Positions 25,777 through 34,392 of a stretch of 64,000 nucleotides of DNA are shown piece by piece; position 1 is the stretch's first letter, and every line of letters starts with the position of its first letter. The stretch lies in the NCBI GenBank assembly GCA_036734385.1, contig DAIMYQ010000002.1, positions 1 to 64,000 on the forward strand. Direction: 5' to 3'. The position numbers and the translations under genes are program-made. A model generated the notes under the pieces. That model did not search any database, was not told where the DNA came from, and was given only the letters and a program-made list of their open reading frames with translations. Origin of the DNA: JAAYPI01 sp036734385. Lineage in GTDB: Bacteria; Bacteroidota; Bacteroidia; Bacteroidales; Paludibacteraceae.

Positions 25777-27708
25777 ATGAACTTCAAAAAAAACATTCCA
25801 ACAGTTATTCGTCAATTTTTTCTAATCTATGTAACAGTTTTACTGATTTTTACCATTTTCAGAGGCATCTTGTTTTGTACCGAATTAGCTAGAGTAACTA
25901 CCGATATTTCTACCCATGATATTATAAAATCTTTTTTAATGGGTATTCGTTTTGATATCGTCATTTCAGGCTACGTACTGATTCTTCCTTTTTTAATATC
26001 TTCTATTCTTTCGTTCTTCAAAAAACCGTTTCCCATCGTAAATGAAATTTTGTTTTACTTCATTTTCGTTCTATTTTCCATAACTTTCTGCGTATGTGCC
26101 ATTGATATTCCCTACTTTAACCAATTCTTTTCCCGTTTTACAATTACAGGCTTCGAATGGTTGGATAATCCTGCTTTTGTATTCAAAATGATTGTAGAGG
26201 AACCTCGTTATTGGTTTATGGCTGTTCCGTGTCTTTTGTTTATTTTTTTATTCTACAAAATATTACGCAAGATACTTGCCAATTGTACTGAATCATCAAC
26301 CTTGCCGATAGCAGCAAAAATTGGAATTTACGTGCTTTGCTTCGGACTTATCTTTTTAGGCATTCGGGGACGTATAGAAAAAAAATCGCCGATACGTGTC
26401 GGAACAGCCTATTTCTCGAACAACCCATTTCTCAATCAATTGGGATTGAACCCTAATTTTACCCTTATAAGAAGTTTTTTAGATAGCAAAGAAGAACGAA
26501 ATAAAACTGTACAATTGCTACCAGACAGCATTGCGATAAAAAACATTCAACAATATTTAAACATTGGACATCCCGATAAAAATCTGCCTTTGCTAAGACA
26601 AAAAAATGTGAATGAGATAAAACCTAACCATTACAATGTAGTATTGGTACTTATGGAAAGCATGAGCATTGCGAAAATGGAACGTGGCGGCAATACGGAA
26701 AATCTTACACCATTCCTTGATAGTCTTTCTACTAAAGGATATTACTTTAAAAATGCCTATTCTGCAGGTATTCATACTTTCAATGGAATCTTCAGTTCAC
26801 TGTTTTCTCTGCCTGCCTTATTTCGTCAACACCCGATGAAAGAAAGTTCTATCCTGAAATACCACGGCATATATAGCACACTGAAAGAAAAAGGGTATTC
26901 GACAGCTTATTTTACCACACATGATGGACAATTTGATAATGTAGAAGGCTTTTTGCACGCTAACGACTGTGAAACGATTATCTCACAAGCGAATTATCCC
27001 GCTTCGGAAATAAAGACGACACTAGGAGTACCGGACAAATATCTGTTTCAATATGCTATACCGATTTTAAATAAGTTAAGTAAAAAAAACAAGCCGTTTG
27101 TTGCAACACTATTAACTGCCAGCGACCATGGTCCTTATTATATACCCGACTATTTTAAACCTCGAAGCAAAGAAATAAAAAAACAAATTACCGAATTTGC
27201 AGATTACTCATTGCGAAGCTTTATCCAAATGGCATCAAAAGAAAAATGGTTCAAAAATACGATATTTGTATTTGTAGCAGACCATGGAGCTCCAATGGAT
27301 AATACATATGATATTTCCTTGGATTACAACCATGTACCCTTACTATTTTATGCCCCTAAAATTATTAAAGAGCCAAAAACGTTTGATTGCATGGCCGGAC
27401 AAATTGATATCTTTCCAACCATAATGGGATTACTAAAACAACCCTATGGGAATAACACCTTGGGAATTGATTTATTGCAGGAAAGTCGTCCATACATTTT
27501 TTTCAATGCTGATGACAAATATGGAGTTATCAATCAAGATTGGTTGTTAATAGCCAAAAACGACGGTTCAAAAAAATTATATAAATACCAAAATAAAGAT
27601 ACACATGACTATGCAAAGGAACAAGAAGAGGTGGTAGAAAAGATGAACAAATATGCTGAATCAAATCTACAAACATCTCAATATATAATTTTGAACAAAA
27701 AGCAGTAA
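25777..27708 (+). CDS. LtaS-like sulfatase-fold membrane enzyme
   Basis: A 643-residue inner membrane protein with about five N-terminal hydrophobic segments (about 10-190) and a periplasmic alkaline phosphatase/sulfatase-like domain. Visible catalytic elements are the metal-binding Glu in VLVLMESMSIAKME (near 290), the nucleophile Thr in AGIHTFNGIFSS (near 332) and the metal ligands in VADHGAPMD (near 508). It resembles LtaS/OpgB-type transferases. A Gram-negative Bacteroidetes has no lipoteichoic acid, so phosphoglycerol or phosphoethanolamine transfer to a lipid or glycan is more likely. The substrate cannot be read from the sequence. Confidence 0.85.
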   Translation: MNFKKNIPTVIRQFFLIYVTVLLIFTIFRGILFCTELARVTTDISTHDIIKSFLMGIRFDIVISGYVLILPFLISSILSFFKKPFPIVNEILFYFIFVLFSITFCVCAIDIPYFNQFFSRFTITGFEWLDNPAFVFKMIVEEPRYWFMAVPCLLFIFLFYKILRKILANCTESSTLPIAAKIGIYVLCFGLIFLGIRGRIEKKSPIRVGTAYFSNNPFLNQLGLNPNFTLIRSFLDSKEERNKTVQLLPDSIAIKNIQQYLNIGHPDKNLPLLRQKNVNEIKPNHYNVVLVLMESMSIAKMERGGNTENLTPFLDSLSTKGYYFKNAYSAGIHTFNGIFSSLFSLPALFRQHPMKESSILKYHGIYSTLKEKGYSTAYFTTHDGQFDNVEGFLHANDCETIISQANYPASEIKTTLGVPDKYLFQYAIPILNKLSKKNKPFVATLLTASDHGPYYIPDYFKPRSKEIKKQITEFADYSLRSFIQMASKEKWFKNTIFVFVADHGAPMDNTYDISLDYNHVPLLFYAPKIIKEPKTFDCMAGQIDIFPTIMGLLKQPYGNNTLGIDLLQESRPYIFFNADDKYGVINQDWLLIAKNDGSKKLYKYQNKDTHDYAKEQEEVVEKMNKYAESNLQTSQYIILNKKQ

Positions 27709-27831
27709 CATTGAATTACACAAACAACTTTCCAAAAACAGACTCCTAAAATTAGAATTTGGGTTCTCTATTTGCAAAAATAAACTTATCAACAATCACT
27801 ATTTAGCCGTTGAATTTTCATAAAAATATTG

Positions 27832-27839
27832 TACTTTTG
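27832..27839 (+). promoter_or_regulatory. Promoter -7 element for recA
   Basis: TACTTTTG matches TAnnTTTG, 24 nt before the recA ATG at 27864. Its position excludes the earlier in-frame ATG at 27810 as the start. No obvious SOS box is recognised. Confidence 0.6.
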
Positions 27840-27863
27840 AACAAAAATAACACCTTATTACAA

Positions 27864-28892
27864 ATGGCAGCAAAAGAAACACCAGCAGCAGAAAATGAAC
27901 CAAAAGTCAATGTAGAAAAGCTCAAAGCGCTCCAATTAGCCCTTGACAAAATAGAAAAAGATCACGGAAAAGGTACTATCATGAAAATGGGAGACTCTAA
28001 AGTAGTGGAGGTAAACGTTATTTCTACCGGATCTATCGGATTGAATTTAGCATTGGGCGTAGGCGGTTATCCTCGTGGTAGAGTAATCGAAATTTTCGGA
28101 CCGGAATCTTCAGGTAAAACGACCTTAGCCATTCACGCTATTGCACAAGCTCAAAAGGCAGGGGGTATTGCAGCATTTATCGATGCAGAACATGCCTTCG
28201 ACCGTTTTTATGCCGAAAAATTAGGCGTAGATATTAATAATTTGCTTATATCTCAACCGGATAACGGAGAACAAGCTCTTGAAATTGCCGATCAGCTTAT
28301 TCGTTCTTCTGCAGTGGATATTGTTGTTATCGACTCTGTAGCAGCCCTGACACCCAAAGCCGAAATTGAAGGAGACATGGGAGATTCAAAAATGGGTCTT
28401 CAAGCTCGTTTGATGTCACAAGCTTTACGTAAACTTACGGCTAACATCAGTAAAACAAACACTACTTGTATATTTATCAATCAATTACGTGACAAAATAG
28501 GTGTTGTTTTTGGTAATCCGGAAACAACTACAGGTGGTAATGCCCTTAAATTTTACGCTTCCATTCGTTTAGATATTCGCCGTATCGGTGCAATCAAAGA
28601 GGGCGATGAAACAATTGGTAACCAAACACGTGTCAAAATAGTAAAAAATAAAGTAGCACCTCCTTTCAGAAAAGCCGAATTTGACATCATGTTTGGCGAA
28701 GGAATTTCTTATGCAGGAGAAATTATTGACTTGGGTGTAGAAACCAATGTCATCAAAAAAAGTGGTTCTTGGTTCAGTTATGGCGACACCAAAATTGCTC
28801 AGGGAAGAGATGCCTCAAAAAAGTGTATTATAGACAATCCGGAGTTAGCAGCCGAATTAGAAAGCAAAATTACCGAAGCTCTAAAAAAATAG
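27864..28892 (+). CDS. recA: Recombinase A
   Basis: The RecA strand-exchange protein, central to homologous recombination and the SOS response. The protein has 342 residues. It shows Walker A GPESSGKTT, VVIDSVAAL (Walker B), the FINQLRDKIGVVFGNPETT loop and the C-terminal GEGISYAGEIIDLGVE region. The ATG at 27864 is chosen because an ATG 18 codons earlier lies upstream of the predicted promoter and codes a non-homologous extension. It is followed by a strong terminator. Confidence 0.98.
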   Translation: MAAKETPAAENEPKVNVEKLKALQLALDKIEKDHGKGTIMKMGDSKVVEVNVISTGSIGLNLALGVGGYPRGRVIEIFGPESSGKTTLAIHAIAQAQKAGGIAAFIDAEHAFDRFYAEKLGVDINNLLISQPDNGEQALEIADQLIRSSAVDIVVIDSVAALTPKAEIEGDMGDSKMGLQARLMSQALRKLTANISKTNTTCIFINQLRDKIGVVFGNPETTTGGNALKFYASIRLDIRRIGAIKEGDETIGNQTRVKIVKNKVAPPFRKAEFDIMFGEGISYAGEIIDLGVETNVIKKSGSWFSYGDTKIAQGRDASKKCIIDNPELAAELESKITEALKK

Positions 28893-28911
28893 TAATTAAA
28901 CAGTATTGTTT

Positions 28912-28947
28912 AAGCACAAGTTAAACCATTTTAGCTTGTGCTTTTTT
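28912..28947 (+). terminator. Intrinsic terminator after recA
   Basis: AAGCACAAG / CTTGTGCTT, a perfect 9-bp stem with a 14-nt loop, followed by a T tract, 19 nt after the recA stop. It rules out the ATG at 28906 as the start of the next gene. Confidence 0.88.
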
Positions 28948-28965
28948 CAATATAAAAACTCCTTT

Positions 28966-29703
28966 ATGAAAAAAGAATCTGAAATGATATTTGGAATTCG
29001 TTCTATTATAGAAGCCATAGAAGCAGGCAAAGAAATAGATAAGGTTTTCCTTAAAAAAGATATGCAAAGCCGTTTGGCTCAAGAGCTTTTCACAGCTATT
29101 GATGGCAGAGATATTCCTGTAATTCGTGTTCCGGTAGAAAAAATCAACCGAATTACGATGAAAAATCATCAAGGAGCATTGGCTTTTATTTCTCCCGTTG
29201 CTTATCAGCATATTGAAGACATCATTCCTACTCTATATGAACAAGGGAAAGCTCCTTTTATAGTCATTTTAGACGGCATAACAGATGTTCGTAACTTCGG
29301 AGCAATTGCTCGTACATGCGAGTGTGCAGGTGTTGATGCCATCGTTATTCCACAAAAAAACAGTGCTTCTATCAATGCAGATGCTATCAAAACGTCTGCC
29401 GGTGCACTGCTAAAAATACCCGTTTGCCGTGAGAAAAATTTAACAGACACTATTAAATTTCTCAAAAATTCAGGACTTAAAATTATTGGCACTTCTGAAA
29501 AAGCCAGTAAAAATTACACGGAAGCAAACTATGCTGATGCTATAGGAATCATTATGGGTGCAGAAGATATGGGTATCGCCTACGAACATCAACGCTATTG
29601 CGACGAAACGGTACGAATACCTATCGTAGGCACTATTGCTTCTCTTAATGTTTCCGTGGCTAGCGGAATTATTATTTACGAAGCGTTAAAACAACGATTG
29701 TAA
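28966..29703 (+). CDS. rlmB: TrmH-family rRNA methyltransferase (RlmB-like)
   Basis: A 245-residue SPOUT methyltransferase, most likely the 23S rRNA Gm2251 2'-O-methyltransferase. It has an N-terminal substrate-binding domain (FGIRSIIEAIEAGKEIDKVF, about 7-26) and a C-terminal knotted SAM domain with DGITDVRNFGAIARTCECAG, IIMGAEDMGI and IPIVGTIASLNVSVASGI. The three motifs are all intact. The start at 28966 is used because the longer reading frame begins inside the recA terminator. Confidence 0.9.
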   Translation: MKKESEMIFGIRSIIEAIEAGKEIDKVFLKKDMQSRLAQELFTAIDGRDIPVIRVPVEKINRITMKNHQGALAFISPVAYQHIEDIIPTLYEQGKAPFIVILDGITDVRNFGAIARTCECAGVDAIVIPQKNSASINADAIKTSAGALLKIPVCREKNLTDTIKFLKNSGLKIIGTSEKASKNYTEANYADAIGIIMGAEDMGIAYEHQRYCDETVRIPIVGTIASLNVSVASGIIIYEALKQRL

Positions 29704-29718
29704 ATCTGAATCCATCAA

Positions 29719-29818
29719 NNNNNNNNNNNNNNNNNNNNNNNNNNNNNNNNNNNNNNNNNNNNNNNNNNNNNNNNNNNNNNNNNNNNNNNNNNNNNNNNNN
29801 NNNNNNNNNNNNNNNNNN
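29719..29818. other. Assembly gap (100 N) removing the start of a pseudouridine synthase gene
   Basis: A run of exactly 100 N with no shared flanks. The gene to its right lacks roughly its first third, so the real gap is probably longer than 100 bp. Confidence 0.95.
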
Positions 29819-30256
29819 GAAATAAAAAAGACCTATTGGGCTATCACTAAAAACAGACCACCTCAACCTGAGATGTTGTTGGAACATTATTTACTTCGCA
29901 ATGAAAAACAAAATAAATCATACGCATACAATGCACCAAAAGGGGATGCAAAAAAAGCGACTTTAGGGCTGAAAGAAATAGCATCTTCAACTAATTACAC
30001 ATTACTTGAAATAGACTTACAAACAGGAAGGCACCACCAAATTCGTTGCCAATTGGCACAAATCGGTTGCCCAATAAAAGGGGATTTAAAATACGGTTTT
30101 GCTCGTTCAAACAAAGACGGTGGAATTAGCTTGCACGCCAGAAAGATAGAATTTACACATCCTATCTCAAAACAAAATATTTGTTTGGTAGCTCCTGTTC
30201 CGGCAGATGATAATTTATGGCAAGAATTTGAAAGGTTGGCAATAAAAAAACAATAG
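29819..30256 (+). CDS. RluA-family pseudouridine synthase, 5' end missing at gap
   Basis: The open frame runs from the first base after the gap (EIKKTYWAITKNRPP) for 145 codons to the stop. KKTYWAI, LLEIDLQTGRHHQIRCQLAQIG, CPIKGDLKYG and ISLHARKIEFTHPI are the C-terminal signatures of the RluA/RluD family. The catalytic RLDRxTSG motif should lie in the missing part. By comparison with ~230-residue family members, about 80 residues are absent. The rRNA or tRNA target cannot be assigned. It is convergent with the RNase H gene, 2 nt between stops. Confidence 0.85.
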   Translation, partial: EIKKTYWAITKNRPPQPEMLLEHYLLRNEKQNKSYAYNAPKGDAKKATLGLKEIASSTNYTLLEIDLQTGRHHQIRCQLAQIGCPIKGDLKYGFARSNKDGGISLHARKIEFTHPISKQNICLVAPVPADDNLWQEFERLAIKKQ

Positions 30257-30258
30257 CT

Positions 30259-30897
30259 TCATTTTCGACCAAAATCAGCGGGAATTTCCCCCCAAACAGA
30301 TGTTTCCCATTTCAAAATCTTCGTGGAATATTTATTTTCAGACAACCATTTTTCTGCACGTTCAATCAGCACAAAAAGCTCTTCATTTTTGGTACAACGC
30401 ACCAATCTGGTTTTACATTTCTTTGCTTTTACCCAAGAAATAGCATTTACACTATCAGAATAAATAGGCAACAAACTATTTTTTTGCTGCAAAAAAGCCA
30501 AACCATGTACCAAAGCCAAGAATTCTCCTATATTGTTGGTTCCATATTCAAAAACGCCTTTATGGAAAAGTTGTTTTCCCGTTTTCACATCAACTCCACG
30601 ATACTCCATTTTACCGGGGTTTCCACTACAGGCAGCATCAACAGCAATACTATCAAGGATAGGTTTTCCGCAGTTTGATTTTTCTTTGGAAGAAACAAAA
30701 GACTTTGCTTCTTTCGGACTCTTTTTTATGATAGCAAAATAGCTACTTGAAAAAGCTTTTTTAGCTTCACTTTCAGTAGCAAAAGATTTATATTGAGCTC
30801 CCTCAAAGGCATCTACTTGTTTTTTACACGTAAGCCAATCAGTAAAAACACCTGTTTCACGACCTTTCCAAACAACATAAAATTTTTGCTTTGCCAT
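30259..30897 (-). CDS. rnhA: Ribonuclease H with N-terminal viroplasmin-like hybrid-binding domain
   Basis: A 212-residue RNase HI that cleaves the RNA strand of RNA-DNA hybrids. Residues 1-50 (KFYVVWKGRETGVFTDWLTC and following) are the hybrid-binding (caulimovirus viroplasmin) domain. The catalytic domain shows all four acidic residues: DAACSGNPG (Asp near 86), NIGEFLAL (Glu near 123), YSDSVNAISW (Asp near 146) and IPADFGRK (Asp near 208). This two-domain form is common in Bacteroidetes. It has its own promoter. Confidence 0.93.
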   Translation of the reverse strand: MAKQKFYVVWKGRETGVFTDWLTCKKQVDAFEGAQYKSFATESEAKKAFSSSYFAIIKKSPKEAKSFVSSKEKSNCGKPILDSIAVDAACSGNPGKMEYRGVDVKTGKQLFHKGVFEYGTNNIGEFLALVHGLAFLQQKNSLLPIYSDSVNAISWVKAKKCKTRLVRCTKNEELFVLIERAEKWLSENKYSTKILKWETSVWGEIPADFGRK

Positions 30898-30926
30898 ACA
30901 GACAGTTAATATAAAATTATTTACAA

Positions 30927-30934
30927 CAAAAATA
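30927..30934 (-). promoter_or_regulatory. Promoter -7 element for the RNase H gene
   Basis: The minus strand reads TATTTTTG (TAnnTTTG), 29 nt before the start at 30897. Confidence 0.55.
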
Positions 30935-31071
30935 CAATTTTTATGTGATTAGTAACCATACATAAAATAGTAGAAAACACTTTTATTCAAATTTTAATCA
31001 AAATGAAATGCAAGTACTTTGACTAGTAGCAATATTTGGCTATTCGACTAACAATGAATTAAATAATTTAG

Positions 31072-31115
31072 TACATTTGCGTGGAGTTTGAATAAAGAAC
31101 AACCTTTTAGGTTGT
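31072..31115 (+). promoter_or_regulatory. Promoter -7 element and leader hairpin before the S46-like gene
   Basis: TACATTTG (31072-31079) matches TAnnTTTG. In the leader, ACAACC (31099-31104) and GGTTGT (31110-31115) form a 6-bp hairpin with a 5-nt loop. The start codon follows at 31157. Confidence 0.45.
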
Positions 31116-31156
31116 GTATGTTAATCCGATTTGAGTACCATAATTTTTTATACAGA

Positions 31157-33253
31157 ATGAAGAAAAACATTTTAGCAATAATTTGTGTATTGTCTTTCAG
31201 CATTGCAAATGCCAACGAGGGTATGTGGATTTTACCCAATATTCCTGATTCGGTGCAAAATGTCATGGATAATCTAGGGTATGAATTGAAAATTAAAGAT
31301 ATATACAGCGAAACTACACCTTCGCTTAAAGATGCGGTAGTATCCCTCTCGAACGGATACTCAGGCGTTACTGTTTCGAAAGATGGATTGTTTCTTACCA
31401 ATTATGATTGCATTTATTCTTTTCTAAAAGACTCCAACAATTATGTTGAACAAGGCTTTTTGGCAGCTTCATACGGTCAAGAAATCCCTTTAAAAAATCT
31501 TGCTGTTACTTTTATTAGAAGTACGGAAGACGTTACAAAAAAAATTCTTTCTCATATTTCTGAATTTGAAAGTCCTGAAAGTCAAAAGCAAATTATAGAT
31601 TCCATTAGTAATTCTTTGGTAATCAAAAAAGAATCCGAAACTGGCTATAAAGCTGAAATCAAAGCTACAAATAAAGGGAACAACTATTATTTGTACACTT
31701 ACGAACGCTTTAGTGATATTCGCTTGGTATATGCTCCTCCAATGTCTATTGCTTTATTTGGCAAAGGAAAAGATGAGTGGAAAGTACCTCGTCATAATGC
31801 TAATTTTGCCGTCTTACGAATCTACAGTTCACAAAAAAATCAACCGGATTTTTTTGAAGAATCAAATAAACCGTATAAACCAAAATATTTCGCCCAAATT
31901 TCCACACACGGATACGAAGCTGATGATTTCGTTTTCAGTTTAGGTTTCCCCGGAAAAACAGATAGACAAATAACCTCATATGAATTAGCAGAAAAAATTC
32001 ACACAATAAACAGGGCAGAGATTGAAAGTGCACAACGCCGAAATGAAGTTTGGGATAAAGCTATTTTTGAAAGTAATTATGTAAGAAATCGGTATGAACC
32101 CAGGTATCTTGAAAACAAAGAAAGACTTGATTATTTAATTGCCTTACAAGAATCGGTAGAAAAACAAAGCATTATTAAACAAAAACAAGAAGAAGAGCAA
32201 GACTTTGTTATGTGGATAACAAAAACAGATTTCAATACCATGTTGAAATACGAAAATATTATTCCTTCACTCGAAAAAATTTACACAAATAGACAACCCT
32301 ACACCTATCATCTTAATTATCTAAATGAGTCACTTGGTAAAATTGGAATCATTAATGTAGGTTGTATGTTATTAGATATAACACCCCAGTTTGAAAAGGA
32401 TATTTATTTGGAAATAAGTAAATTTTATGAAACATACGATGAATATACGGATAAGAAAATGCTTATTGCCATGTTGCAATTTTATGCAGAAAAGGCAAAT
32501 ATTAATTATATGCCTGATATTTATGATGTAATTAACAAAAAATACAAAGGTAATATTGAAAAATATGTAAATGATATTTTCGAAAAATCGTTCTTAAGTC
32601 AGGAAATCAAGTTTATGAAATACCTTGATAAACCCACCGACAAGCAATTTAAAAATGACCCAATTATCCAGTTAAGCAAAAGCATCAATGACAAACGCAA
32701 TGAGTTTGCCAGTGTAGTATATTCATACAATAAAAAAATTGAAAAAAACAATTCTTTGTATATCGAAGGTTTTCAGGAAAAAAATCCACAAAAGGCGCTA
32801 ATGCCTGATGCCAATTATACCCTAAGGATGAGCTTTGGAAAAATACAGACTTATAGCCCGTCAGATGGAATTTTCTTTGGCTATGCTTCTAACTTTGAAG
32901 GCATCTTAGAAAAGGTAAACACACAACAAGATGCTTACAAAATAGATGAGAAATTTAAAAACACTTACTTAAAAACGAAAAAGAAAAATCCAAAAGACGA
33001 TTTATTTAAAATATCATTTATGTCTACTTGTGATGTGCCCGCAGAAAAAATGGGTGGTCCTGTTTTTAATGCAGACGGAAAATTGATTGGTATTATGTCT
33101 GATGGAAATTACGAAGCTATAAGCAATATATACCAATACAATGAGAAATTTCAACGAACTATTGCCCTTGATATAAATTACATTCTTTTTATACTCAAGA
33201 AATACGCAAACGCCACTAGAATAGTTGACAAATTGATGATTGTGGACGAATAA
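31157..33253 (+). CDS. Inactive-looking family S46 dipeptidyl-peptidase homologue
   Basis: A 698-residue exported protein with a signal peptide (MKKNILAIICVLSFSIANA then NEGMW). It aligns by eye with periplasmic DPP7/DPP11-type S46 peptidases from GMWILPNIP to the RTIALDINYILFILKKYA tail. All three catalytic positions are changed. The TNHHCG motif is TNYDCI (81-86, catalytic His position is Asp84). RHTGDF is RHNANF (Asp position is Asn216). GNSGSP is EKMGGP (Ser position is Met632). The conserved LVYAPP and DGNYEA segments remain, so the fold is probably kept. It is likely a non-catalytic paralogue, perhaps binding peptides. It starts an operon with pdxB 2 nt downstream. Confidence 0.85.
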   Translation: MKKNILAIICVLSFSIANANEGMWILPNIPDSVQNVMDNLGYELKIKDIYSETTPSLKDAVVSLSNGYSGVTVSKDGLFLTNYDCIYSFLKDSNNYVEQGFLAASYGQEIPLKNLAVTFIRSTEDVTKKILSHISEFESPESQKQIIDSISNSLVIKKESETGYKAEIKATNKGNNYYLYTYERFSDIRLVYAPPMSIALFGKGKDEWKVPRHNANFAVLRIYSSQKNQPDFFEESNKPYKPKYFAQISTHGYEADDFVFSLGFPGKTDRQITSYELAEKIHTINRAEIESAQRRNEVWDKAIFESNYVRNRYEPRYLENKERLDYLIALQESVEKQSIIKQKQEEEQDFVMWITKTDFNTMLKYENIIPSLEKIYTNRQPYTYHLNYLNESLGKIGIINVGCMLLDITPQFEKDIYLEISKFYETYDEYTDKKMLIAMLQFYAEKANINYMPDIYDVINKKYKGNIEKYVNDIFEKSFLSQEIKFMKYLDKPTDKQFKNDPIIQLSKSINDKRNEFASVVYSYNKKIEKNNSLYIEGFQEKNPQKALMPDANYTLRMSFGKIQTYSPSDGIFFGYASNFEGILEKVNTQQDAYKIDEKFKNTYLKTKKKNPKDDLFKISFMSTCDVPAEKMGGPVFNADGKLIGIMSDGNYEAISNIYQYNEKFQRTIALDINYILFILKKYANATRIVDKLMIVDE

Positions 33254-33255
33254 TA

Positions 33256-34392
33256 ATGCTGAATAAACTTCACATAGTAGCAGATAAGAATATTCCTTTT
33301 TTTAAGGGAACATTGGATAATATTGCTGAAGTAGAATATCTATCGGGAGAAGATTTTTCGCCCGAAAAAGTTAAAAATGCCGATGCACTGATTATTCGTA
33401 CACGCACTATATGTAACAAAAATTTGCTTCAAGGAAGTAACGTTAAATTTATTGGAACAGCCACCATTGGTTACGACCATATCGATACCGATTTTTGCAA
33501 ACAAAACAATATTTACTGGACAAATGCTCCGGGTTGTAACGCACCCTCCGTGGCTCAATACATTGTTTCGGCATTGCTTACTTTGGCAAAAAAATACAAT
33601 TTTAGCTTATCGGAAAAAACGCTCGGAATTGTAGGCGTAGGAAATGTCGGGAAAGAAATTGAAAAAGCAGCTAAAACGTTAGGCCTAAAAATCTTGCTCA
33701 ACGACCCACCTCGACAAGAAAAAGAGGAACTTCCCCACTTTGTTTCCCTCAATACAATTGCTAAAGAGGCTGACATTATCACTTTTCACACTCCCATTAC
33801 TTGTAAGGGAAAATATCCCACCTATCACTTGTTTAATGATGATTTCGCTAATTTGCTTACTAAAAAGCCTATTATTATAAATGCTGCACGTGGTGAAGTA
33901 ACCGAGACAGAAAGTTTATTGCATGCTTTAGACAAAAAGATTATATCAAATTGCGTAATAGACTGTTGGGAAAACGAACCCAATATTAACAAAACTTTAT
34001 TGGAGTCAATTACTTTGGCTACACCTCACATTGCAGGTTATTCTACAGATGGAAAAGCAACCGCAACAAGAATGGTAATAAGCTCATTATGTTCATTTTT
34101 TAACATAGATTCAAATAAAATTACAACCTTTGAAGTAGCAAATCCAATAAAAGAATGTATTTTTACGTCGTCAACATCATTGGATGATATTTTGTACGAT
34201 ATTGTAAATCAGTCGTATAGTATTGAAAAAGAAAGTTCTAATTTCAAAAATTGCCCCGAAAAATTCGAGGTAATTAGAAATAGCTACCCCTTACGAAGAG
34301 AATTTTTTGCTTTTACTGCAAATGTTCCTCAGGCAGACAAAAAAGTCCTGCAAACGCTAAAAAATCTGGGTTTTAAAACCAAAAAACAATGA
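33256..34392 (+). CDS. pdxB: Erythronate-4-phosphate dehydrogenase
   Basis: An NAD-dependent D-2-hydroxyacid dehydrogenase family enzyme in DXP-independent-ribose-type (PdxB) pyridoxal phosphate synthesis. The protein has 378 residues. It shows the N-terminal ADKNIPF, FIGTATIGYDHID (about 71-83), NAPGCNAPSVAQYI (about 92-105), the Rossmann GIVGVGNVGKEIEKAA, NAARGEVTETESLL with the catalytic Arg, and DCWENEP with the catalytic Glu region; the catalytic His is in TPHIAGYS. A C-terminal PdxB-specific dimerisation domain follows. Its last 4 nt overlap the next gene (ATGA), indicating translational coupling. Confidence 0.95.
   Translation: MLNKLHIVADKNIPFFKGTLDNIAEVEYLSGEDFSPEKVKNADALIIRTRTICNKNLLQGSNVKFIGTATIGYDHIDTDFCKQNNIYWTNAPGCNAPSVAQYIVSALLTLAKKYNFSLSEKTLGIVGVGNVGKEIEKAAKTLGLKILLNDPPRQEKEELPHFVSLNTIAKEADIITFHTPITCKGKYPTYHLFNDDFANLLTKKPIIINAARGEVTETESLLHALDKKIISNCVIDCWENEPNINKTLLESITLATPHIAGYSTDGKATATRMVISSLCSFFNIDSNKITTFEVANPIKECIFTSSTSLDDILYDIVNQSYSIEKESSNFKNCPEKFEVIRNSYPLRREFFAFTANVPQADKKVLQTLKNLGFKTKKQ

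Noticed and set aside
25777..27708. Lipoteichoic acid synthase function
   Set aside because: The fold is LtaS-like, but a Gram-negative Bacteroidetes has no lipoteichoic acid; another phospho-group transfer is more likely.
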